NCBI GenBank assembly: GCA_001662425.1
Contig: BDDC01000330.1
Location: 1,030 to 65,029, forward strand
Source: Chlamydomonas sphaeroides
Taxonomy: Eukaryota; Chlorophyta; Chlorophyceae; Chlamydomonadales; Chlamydomonadaceae
Length of the DNA: 64,000 nucleotides
Direction of reading: 5' to 3'
In this document: positions 54,952-64,000 of the stretch, piece by piece
Numbering within the stretch: position 1 is the first letter of the stretch
Layout: each line of letters opens with the position of its first letter
Notes under the pieces: model-generated
What the model was told of the DNA's origin: nothing
The model's input: only the letters and a program-made list of their open reading frames with translations
Database searches by the model: none
Program-made: the position numbers and the translations under genes

Positions 54952-57900
54952 TCAGCTGTTGCCACCCGCAATGCCCATCACCTTTCGGCCCAGCCGCGAC
55001 AGCCCCTGCTTCACAGTCTCCACCGAGCCCTTGCGTGGCGTCACCGCCGTCGAGCTCGCGGCGCCGCCAGGAGACGGCGGTGCGCCGCCCGCGCTCGAGC
55101 CCGCCGTGCTGCTCGCCGGAGGCAGCGTGCCACCGTACGCGCCAGCGGCGCCGTTGCCGCGCGCGGCCGCCGCCTGCTGCATCAGCATTGCCTGCTGCGT
55201 CGGCGACAGCACGCCGCCCCCGCCGGCCAAGCCTGCGCCCATGCCCATGCCGACACCCATGCCCATGCCCATGCCCATGGCGCCTGGCATGCCCACGCCC
55301 ATGCCCATCCCCACGCCCATGGGCGCTCCAGTGCTCGGGCTCAGGCCCAAACCGGGGCTGGGGCTGATGCCCGCCGCCACGTAACCCTGCTGCTGCTGCT
55401 GCAGCTGCTGTTGCTGCGGCGGCGTGAGGATGTAGGAGAGGCTGGCGGAGCCTTCGCTGCCGTTGGCGCTGGGCCGTGGCGCGCCGTGCTGCGCCGCCAG
55501 CCACATGCTGCGGTTGGCGGTTGGCGGTTGGAGGGAAGGAACAAGCGGGGAGTCGGCGGTCCGGGCTGTATCCAGCCCCGGCGCATGGCAGCCACACGCA
55601 ATGACTTCCACGCTGGTTCTAAGTAGAAAAGCCACACGTCAGGCGCAGCTGCCGGCGCTGCGCCCCCCAAGCCAGCACAGCACACAGCTGCACCCACTTG
55701 CCTACAACCAGGCTGCCGTGTGCCGCTGGCGCCAGCGCGCCCTCCTCACCTGAGGTCGTCCTGGCCAGGGCCGGCCCCGTCCGCGCCGCGTGGCATGCCG
55801 CCCCCAGTCGTCAAGCCGGCCCCCGCCGGCGCCGCCAGCCCGCCGGCGCCCGCAGCCGCTGCGCCGGCGTCGCCGCTGACGCGGCCCGCCAGCGCCGCCG
55901 CCGCGGTGCCCATGGCGTCAGGCTCGATCTCCGCAAGGCTGACAGTGGAGATGCCAGACGGCGACCCGGGGGCCCCGAAGGACTGCCGCAGGCCGTTGCC
56001 TGCAACCGCTGGCGACGCCTGTGGCGGAGAGGCGCTGTCGGCCGTGGACCCGGCCCGGGGCCTGGAGGGGGGCATGAACATGGTGGGACCGACAGCGGGC
56101 TTGCGGCCGCCGGCCTCCATGGACCCGCGGCGTGCGGAGCTGTGGCCGGAGCCGACGGTGGACGCCGGGGCGGCAGGCGGCGAGGCGGCTGGAGGCGGCC
56201 CGGGAGGCGAGGGCGAGGATTGGCCGCGGCCGGCGTATGAAGCGGGCGGCTCGGCCACCCCCAGGTGGCGGGTCGACTCTAGCAGCGCGCGGGCCTGCGG
56301 CGGGAAGAAGAGAGGGCGCGAGTGTGAGAAGCGGAGGCGGCATCAACACAGGCGAGGTGCCGCCGTTGCATGCCAGCCCAAGAAGGGGGTGTTGGCCGGC
56401 GCCCTCCGCGCCTCGGGCGCGTGGCGCGCCCCCGGCGCCCTCCGCGCCCCCGGCGCCCTCCGCGCCTCGGGCGCGTGGCGCGCCCTAGCCAAGTTGCGGC
56501 AGGCGCCAGAGCAGCGCCTGCGTCGATGCCCGAGCTGTGGAACGCCTCGCCAGCTCCTAGTCCACGTGCATCCCCAACAGGACAGCGCCCAAGGGGCCCA
56601 CCTGCGATACCACATCTTCCGGGGGAGCAGCGGCTGCGGCAGGCGACGTAGGCGGCGGCGCGGCTCCGGCGGCAGGGCGCACAGACAGCGCCGCGGCACC
56701 AAGGAACCCGGCTCCAGCCACGGGCCCCTGCGCCAAGGCGCCCGACCCTCGCAATCCTGCGGCCAGCGCAGCGCCAGGCCCCGAGGCCGCCTGCGCCGGC
56801 ACTGGGGCCGCAGCGGGACTGCCCCCAACCGCCAGTTGGTTGCCCTGGCCCCCAACCGCCAGTTGGTTGCCTTGGCCCTGGCTGGAGCGCAGCAGGGTGC
56901 CCGAGGGCGCGCCGCCGCTCAGCGCTGACGCGCCGCGCAGCTGCTGCTGCGCCTCCAGCGGCTGCTGCGGCATGGGGAGCGGCGGCGGCGGCGGCTGAGC
57001 GGGCGACGCCAGGCCGCTGGGCAGCACCGGCTGGCCCGGGGAGCCCTGCGCGGCGGCCTGCGGCACCAGGCCCTGCTGCTGCAGCTGCTCCTGGGTGCGG
57101 TAGCGCTGCAGCTGCAGCCCCGCCAGCTGCTTCTGCAGCTCCGCTAGCTGAGCCAGCTGCGTTTCGTGCGCGGGGGAGTGGGGCGAGCCGGCGGCCGCGG
57201 CGGCGGCGGGCGAGCCGGCGGCGGCGGCGGCCGGCGAGCGCGTTGGCGTTGAGCCGGTGGGGTGAGCGGCAGCGGCCTGAGGCACCGGCGTCGCCACTGC
57301 TGGCGGAGCGGCACGGGCCGGGGCCGCGGGCTGCTGTGGCAGGGTCCAGGAGCTGTCGGGCGCGGTGCGGGCGGCGCTGAGCGGTGCAGCGGGCGGCGGC
57401 CCACCGGCGCCAGCCGGCTGAGGGGTCGCACCCACTTGGGTCTGTGAGGACGGCGGGCAGGCGGCAGGCGGGTAAGCGGCATTGCGGTGCTGCCACAGTG
57501 GCCAGCACACGGACTGGACCTCCTCGTTACGTTACTGACGCCCTGAGCAGCGGACGCTCAAACCGCAAACCCACCACGAGCCCTGACAGTCGGTCTGCCG
57601 ACGCCGCCAGAGCGCTCGCCCGCTCCACCAGCCTCGCCGTTAGCTCGTCCATCTCCTCGCTGCCGCCGCGGCCTTGGCCGCCGGCGCCGCCAGCCATGTC
57701 GCCGGCGCCGTCGGGGTCGGCTCCGACGGCGGCGGAGATGGCGGCGGAGATGGCAGCGTCGCCGAGCGCGGTGGCGCCGCTGGTCTGAGCCAGCGGCCGC
57801 GGGGGCGTTGGCGGCGCAAAGCGGCTGCCTCCAGCCGGCGCCGCCTGGCTGGTGCTGGCGGCAGGAGCGGCGGCGGCGGACAGGACGCCACCGCGCAGGC

Positions 57901-60900
57901 CGTTAACGGCGGTACCATTGGCTGAGGACAGGGGGGAGCCGGCCGCGGCGCCGCCGGTGTTGTGCGCAAGCCCGAAGCGCGAGGCGAACGGTCTGGCTGT
58001 GGCGACGCCACTGTACGGCATCATCGTCGGCGGCGCTCCTCGGATCGGCGACGGCGAGTGGATGATCCCCGCCGCCGACGTCGGCATCGGCGCGGTGGCG
58101 CCGCTAGGCCCCGTCGCCGTCGCCGTCGCGGACGGTGGCGATGGCGACGGCCGCGCCGGCGGCGCGCTGCGCGGGCGCTGCTTCTCCTCCGCCGCGCGCA
58201 CCGCCGCCGCCGCCTTCTCCGCGCGCCGGCGGGCCTCCTTGGCAGCCGCCGCCTCCGCGGCGGCCTTGCGCCTCGCGTTGTTGGCCTCGATCTCGGCCCG
58301 CTTGCGCGCCTCCCGCTCCGCCCGCTCCGCCAGCTTCTTCGCCTCGGCCGCCTCCCGCGCCGCGCGCTGCCGCTCCGCACGCGCCTCCCGCTCCGCCTTC
58401 TTGCGCGCCTGTGACTCCTCCCACTCGGCGCGCCGCCGGGCCTCGTCCGCCACGCGCGCCTCCGCCGCAGCCTCCCGCTCGCGCCGCTTGCGCTCCGCCT
58501 CGGCCGCGTCGCGGGCCGCCTTCTCCGTCCTCTTGGCCGCCTCCGCCGCCGCCTTGGCGACAGCAGGGTTGTGCGGAGAGTCCAGCCCCGCCGCCAGGCC
58601 GCCAGCGGCCGACGCCGCCGCCAGCACGGCGGTGCGCAGCGGCGACGGCGGCAGCGCGGTGCCGCCGGCCAGCGGACCGCCGAAGCCCAGCGGCTCGACG
58701 GCCGCCAGGTCCGCCGCCATCAGCGCCGCTGGGGAGGTGCCGGCGGCGGCGCCGTCAGCGGGGCTGTCGTACAGGAACCCCGGGCCTCGGTGCACGGGAG
58801 TCATCTCGGCAAGGACCTGCCGTGCAAGAGAGGGAGGGGCCGTGTGAGGGCGGAGCGAGGCGCCGCGGGGCATGGGCTGGATGCATGCGAAAAGGGCAGC
58901 CTAGCGATGCCGGCTCCGGTACCAGCAGCAGCCGCAGCGGCGACAACTTGAACGCCCCGACGCCCCCAGGGCTGCGCCGAGGTCGTCAGGAACGCGCCCG
59001 CCGCTGCAGTTCCCTTTCTGCACTCCCGCTCCGCCTCCTCTTCCTGACCCCGCTCCTCGCGCCTCTCTCTGCCCTCGCACCCCGCCGCACCTGCAGCGCC
59101 AGCGGCCTCCACAGCAGCGCGCTGCTCACGTCCACGTCCAGGCTGGACAGCAGCCCGCGCAGCAGCGTGATGGCGCGCATGATCATGAACAAGTCCTGGG
59201 GCAGCGCCGGCACCTTGGCGCTCCTGCAGCAGGCAGGGCCCCAGCACGGCGCGGCGCGGCAGGCCACAGCAGGGCAGGTCACGAACGGGACCCGTGCATG
59301 GCGGGTGGCCGCGGGGCCCCAACCTTCCAACGGCATTGCGCCCCCCATCCAGAGACCAGTCGAGCAACCTCCGACCACCAACAAGCCGCCCGCACCTGAA
59401 CTCGTGCGCGTCCGGGTGCAGCGGCCCCATGTGCGCCTCCGCAAAGTCCATGCGCGTGTCAAACAGGATGTAGGCGGCGGCCGCGGCGAAGGCGTCGCTG
59501 CAGTTGTCCACAATGAGGCCCAGCTCGCACGACACAGCCAGCACAAGCTCGTCGTCGCGTGCCTTGGGGAGTGGGTGAGTGCACAGAAAAGGAGGAAGCC
59601 GTTGTACGGGGGAGGACAGACGCAGTGGTTTCGCTGACCCGCGGCGGCAGAGGGCTTGCGGGGCGCTGAGCTGCTCTCTGCCCTGCCCTGCCCGCCCTCA
59701 CAAGCCCCCGCCCCACCCACCGCCATGGCCGCCACGAGCAGGGCGTAGCGCGCGCGGGAGGCGGCGCTCAGCTGCTTGGCCTGCGGGGTTGGCGGTTGTG
59801 CGGGGTGGCTTAGGGAGCAGGACAGAGGTGCAGTGGCGGAGCAGGCAGAAAAGCGCAGCTAGTGCAGCGGCTTCCGCGCTGGCCATCGCTGCCTACCCCT
59901 CATGCACCAGACACGTCGGCCGGCCCGCCCCCGGCCCGGCTACGTCACCTGACCCGGCCCCTGCCCTTTCCCGCTCCATATCCCCACGCCCCCACCTGTC
60001 CGAAGTCCAGCAAGGCCACCTGCAGCTCGTCCTCGCCTCCGCCCACCTCGCCGCGGTGGGGCGCGGTCAGCGAACGCCTCCGCCGCATGGCTAGCACGTT
60101 GCCGGGGTGCCTGGTGGGTGGGGTGGATGAGTCGCATGAGCCAGTGCAACATGCGGCAGGAGTGCGGCAAAGGTGCTACACAAGGACGCGCAGGGGCGGC
60201 CGTGCGTGGCGTGGCGCCCCCCCCCCCAGTGACGGCGCCATGCTCACGGGTCGGAGTGGAAGAGGCCGTCCTGCAGGATCATGACTCCGAAGGCCAGGAT
60301 GAGCGACGTCATGAGCCCGTGGCGTAAGGACTGCGGGGGGCAGGGGGGCACGCAGGAGGAGAAAGCAGGGTACGTGTGAGGGTCGGGCTCAAGCGGCCGC
60401 GCGGCGGCCGCCTGCATCTCCCTCCACCGTGCGCCCTGGCGGCTGCTGCTCTCTATCCCCTTCACCAAATGCAAACCCGCTGGGCCCACACATCGATATC
60501 CCGCAGTCACATGTCATACCCGCTGCACCTTCTCCCCTGCAACAACCTACCCAGGGTATGCCGTACCCCGTGCGTCGCATACATCACATCCTGCGCCGCC
60601 GGACGCCAGCACAATCGCCCACACACAGCACCGCTCTCCGTCGCTGTCCCCTTCCCTCCCGCCCTCCCTCCTCGCCACACCAGCTCCATGCCGGCGATGT
60701 CCAGCAGCGGCACCCCATCCAGGTACTCCATGGTCAGCAGCCGCCGCGTGGTATGGCTGGGCACCATGGCCGGCACCACCACGCGCCGCAGGCAGGGGTA
60801 GGAGCCGGCCGCGGCCGCCAGCGAGGTGCGGATGGCCTCCGCCACACGCGCCTCACGCAGAAAGTCAAACTCCATGGGCACCTGGCACGCAGCAAGCGGA

Positions 60901-63900
60901 GGAGCGAGGGTTTGCGTGGGAGCGCCACAGCAGCGAGCGCGCGGCTGAGTGCGAGCGCGAGTTTGTAAATGGACGGGCGCAAAACCTCCCCTGCCTCCCT
61001 GCCCCCTCAAGCCCCCTCCAGCCCGCTCACCTGCACCACGTACTCGCGCACCAGGCTGCGGTGGTCGAAGCCCAGCCGCAGCCCCGCTCGCTCCACGAGG
61101 CCGCTGAGCAGGTCCAGGTTGGCCAGGTCGCCCGCCATCATGGCCCGGGAGCCGGGGTGCTGCACCTTGACCACCACGGGCCGGCCGTCGGGCAGCGCCG
61201 CGCGGTGCACCTGCGGGAGGCCACCCCCGGGTTGATACAGGGGGAAAGGGAAGGAGAGTTTGGGGTTTGAGGGCCGCAGGTTTGGGGCGTCTGCAGCGGC
61301 GCAGCCTGGGGCGGGGTGGCTGACAGCACCCCTGGCCGCCAGCAGCCCCGGCAGCCCCGGGCAGCCCCCCGGGGCACATCTCGTAGCAGGCGGGGAAGTA
61401 GGTGCAACGGCGCGTGCCAGCGGGCCTTGCCTGCGCGATGGTGGCCGAGGCGAGCGGGAAGGGGTCGAACTCGCGGAACAGCTGCTCGGGCGGCATGCCC
61501 AGCTCGGCCACGACGGCGCGGCGTACTGCAGGAGGCGGGGTGGGGGCGACAAGAGGTGCGGCAGGAGGCCGTGAGCGAGCCAACTAGGAAAGGATCAGGG
61601 GCCTGCCCGCCAGCCGCAGGCGCCGGCGCCCCAAACCGTGTGCTGCCCTGCGTGTCGCCGCTGCCTCTCAGCCCCACAGCCCCTCAGCGCCTGCCCATCG
61701 CTCGCTCGTTAGCTCGCCTGCTGTGATGTGCATGGGCGGCAGTCTGTCCAGCAGGCGAGACAGGGACTCGGTGTAGGGCTGCGGCAGCATGTCGGTCTTG
61801 GTGGCCAGGATTTGGCCCAGCTTGAGGTAGAAGCCCTGGGAGGGGCAGGAGGGGCCGGGGGGACGAGGGGAAGGAAGGGCCATGCAGCAACAGCGGCAGT
61901 GAGCGCCAAGCGTCGCCGACAAGGGCGGATGTGGCTCAGCTAGCGCAGCTTGTGCTGGCCATGCCCCATGCGGTCGTCTCTGCAAGCGCCCCCAGTTCCA
62001 GGCCTGGCCCAGGGCATCCTAGCACCGCTCCACGCGGCGCAAAGTTGCCCTCATCCGCCGCGGCGGCGGCGGCGCCGCCTCACCTCCCAGGGGCCCGCCT
62101 GCCGCCTCCCTCCTCCTGGCCGGCCCTTCCCCACGCCTGCCCGCCCTCCGCACCTTGAGCTCCGCCAGCATGTCGAAGATGGCGCCCGCGCCCGCCTCGT
62201 GCTGCGCCGCCCACACCGCGTCCGCCGCCTCGTGCCGCCCGCGCCGCCGCAGCGATGAGGCGCGCCGCGAGGTGCGGACGTACCTGGTCGGCACACGGGG
62301 GGAGGGAGGGGGGCGTGGCGGCAGGGCCGGGGGGCGGGGGTGAGGGAGGTCAGGTCGGCGAGGGGGATGATGAGGTCAGGGGAGACCCTCTCAATCAGGG
62401 ACTCCGCCAGCCCCACGCAGCCCCTCGCATGAGCTGACGCCGCAGCCGGTAATCCGCGGGCAAGGACTCGGTGGCCGCGTTCTATGGCCCTGTGCGCGTG
62501 CACTGCTGCCGTGTCCCACGGCCGGCGCCGCCCACCCAGCTGTACCGAGCAGCGCTCTCTGCTGCGAACCACCCCTCAAGCTCCGGTCCCGCCGCTACAG
62601 GATCCCATCCCCTGGCGGCCCCCGCAAGGCACGGTGTGCCCTGGCCGCCCCACACACGCCCACCTGGCCACGATGGGCAGCGCCCTCTGCCAGTACATGA
62701 GGTTGCGCCACACGCTGGGGAACAGCACCGGTCCCAGCAGCCGCGCCGCCGCAAAGGCCGCAAAGGGTCGCTGCAGAGGCGCCAGAGGCGCCAGGCACTC
62801 GCGCAGCCGGCCGGCCGGCAGCGGCGACGGCAGGCGCGTCAGCGGCAGCGTGGGTCTCGACAGCAGCGCCGCCAGGCCCTGCGCGCGGTGGACGGAGGGG
62901 CAGAGGGAGCGAGGGGCGAGGCGCGGACGGTTTAGGCGTGGGCGAGCTGAGCTGCACACGTGCAGTGGTTGTGTGGAGTGCTTGCGGACCAGGCAGCGCT
63001 GTGGCCGCTCGTGGCCGGCCTGCGCCCATGAGGGCCGACCTCGCCAGCCCCTGCCCGCTACCCACCACCAGGCGGCAGCTCCTCGGGAAGAAGGCGCAGA
63101 ACACGGCCGCGCCGCCCCATTTCACCGGCACCGAGGCAACCCGGACCGCCACCAGCGCCGCCCGCGCCGCAGCACCCAGCAGTCCCGCAGCAGCGGCGCG
63201 CCGCGCCCCGTTCGCCCGCGGCAGGGTGCGGCGTGACTTAGCCGCGGCCAGAGGCCGAGCCGCAATGCCGGGCGCGGCGCCGCTGGGGCCTGCCAGGTCC
63301 AGCTTAGCCAGGGCCGCGCTGGGGGTGGCGGTGGCAGCGACGAAGGGCCCGCCCGGGGCGCTGCCCTGGCTGCGGCCGGTCGCTGGGCCGGCGGCGGCGG
63401 GAGGTGACAGGTCGAGGCTGCGGGCGCGGAGCGCCGTCACGGCGACGCCCGGCCGCGGCTCCGGTACCGGGGCGAGGGCCAGGGCCGAGGCAGAGGGCGC
63501 CGGAGGAGGCGCCAGCGCGGGAGGGGGAGCGGGGGCTGCGGCTGTCGGGGTGCTGGGCGCCTCCGCCAGGGTGGCCACCGCCGCCTGTGGTGGCACGGAG
63601 GTGACGTCCGTGGTGGTGGTGGTGGCGGTGGTGGTGGTGGTGGTGGTGGTGATGGTGGTGGTGGAGGCTAAGGCGGCAGCGGGGGTGATGATGGCGGGCC
63701 CTCGCTGAGGCCGTGCTAGCCGAACGCGGTGGAGCCGGCTGCTGGCAGCCCCTACGCCGCCAGCGGCTAGGCGCGCGCGCACGGCAATGGCACGCAGCGC
63801 CCCGCGGAGCGGCAGCCGCCGCACCCAGCGGAGGAAGCGCTGCGGCTGCGCCGCCGTGGCGCTCGCGGCTGCGCCGGCAGCCCGGGCTGAGGCGCACGCC

Positions 63901-64000
63901 AGCGCCGCCGCAGAGCGGGCGGCGGCGCGCGCCGCAACGCCCGTTGCGCTGGCGCCACTGCCCGCCGCAGCCGCGGCAGCGCGGGCGGCTGCGGCCGCGC
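54952..64000 (-). CDS. ABC1K/ADCK (UbiB-like) atypical kinase with giant C-terminal extension (5' end outside window)
   Basis: Sixteen exons: 63066-64000 (open at the edge), 62664-62878, 62154-62283, 61718-61835, 61431-61525, 61031-61210, 60681-60881, 60248-60330, 59996-60110, 59721-59780, 59396-59562, 59091-59223, 57536-58816, 56602-57441, 55750-56294, 54952-55507. Over 1,880 residues. ABC1 hallmarks: the KxGQ motif (YLKLGQILATKTDMLPQPY), the Ala-rich loop that replaces the P-loop (PLASATIAQVHRA), VVVKVQHPG, FDFLREA, HSDPHPGN and LLDFGQ. Such kinases sit in mitochondria or plastids and support ubiquinone or prenyl-lipid metabolism; the N-terminal Ala/Arg-rich part fits a transit peptide. After the kinase come an Arg/Glu/Ala coiled coil (about 58.1-58.6 kb), Gln/Pro-rich sequence and a Gly-Met repeat. 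Two introns start with GC. If the 57442-57535 intron is not used, the protein stops at 57527 and the last three exons need another explanation. Confidence 0.85.
55239..55335 (-). repeat. Gly-Met coding repeat
   Basis: Tandem CATGCCCATGCC-type units inside the last kinase exon encode alternating Gly and Met with some Val and Ala. The run stays in frame, which supports its being translated. Confidence 0.7.
56398..56491. repeat. GC-rich tandem repeat in kinase intron
   Basis: Alternating GGCGCCCTCCGCGCC and TCGGGCGCGTGGCGCGCC blocks, two to three copies, in the intron 56295-56601. Confidence 0.75.
63604..63660 (-). repeat. Poly-threonine coding microsatellite
   Basis: A GGTGGT-type triplet run in the first visible kinase exon encodes a tract of mostly threonines (TTTT with scattered I and A). 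It lies in the linker between the putative transit peptide and the conserved domain. Confidence 0.8.

Noticed and set aside
57442..57510. A separate gene starting at 57510 with the frame that continues to 56602
   Set aside because: The first codon is GTG, not ATG, and the stretch reads as a normal intron with a pyrimidine-rich acceptor that joins the kinase exon in phase.

Overview
The window looks like nuclear DNA from a flagellated green alga of the volvocine/Chlamydomonas type. The sequence is very GC-rich, and the genes are split into many short exons (over 100 modelled introns, mostly 80-350 bp, starting GTGAGT, GTGCG or GTGGG and ending GCAG). Proteins carry long Ala/Gly/Pro/Gln spacers. 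TGTAA, the algal poly(A) signal, lies downstream of several stops. A radial-spoke gene implies motile cilia. Exon models were built by reading splice sites and checking that phases close without a frameshift. All calls rest on motif recognition, not on a database search.

Layout. 1-8324 (-): 3'-truncated DEAH-box splicing helicase of the PRP2/DHX16 type. 9068-12374 (+): tandem MIF4G protein. 13800-16686 (+): STK19-family winged-helix protein, convergent with 17667-21107 (-), radial spoke protein RSP7 (RIIa domain plus EF-hands). 22263-24789 (-): secreted protein with four six-cysteine repeats, divergent from 25542-31464 (+), the NMD factor SMG8, which converges on 31973-35170 (-), a METTL21-type lysine methyltransferase. 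36687-37292 (-) and 37621-38516 (+): two small unknown genes sharing a 328-bp divergent promoter region. 38.5-43.2 kb: a repeat-rich graveyard with a diverged tandem duplication, a decayed copy of an ankyrin gene and a duplicated 5' end of the 126-aa gene. 43228-46743 (-): the intact ankyrin gene, whose N-terminus resembles the MLKL/HeLo four-helix bundle. 47523-48297 (-): pseudogene of the 3' half of an amino-acid permease. 49624-54144 (-): the intact permease. 54952-64000 (-): a very large ABC1K/ADCK (UbiB-like) atypical kinase, 5'-truncated by the window edge.

Functionally this is mostly a housekeeping neighbourhood. RNA processing and surveillance (PRP2, MIF4G, SMG8) and DNA repair (STK19) sit beside ciliary, transport and organellar kinase genes, with no operon-like logic. 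The accessory part is 36.7-49.6 kb, where genes have been duplicated locally and are decaying. The most interesting element there is the MLKL-like bundle / coiled coil / ankyrin gene and its dead paralogue, a candidate cell-death or immune-type family. Other notable points are the micro-exon-built cysteine repeats, five GC-AG introns and a short dispersed repeat found mainly in introns. No tRNA, rRNA, CRISPR or bacterial-type element was seen.
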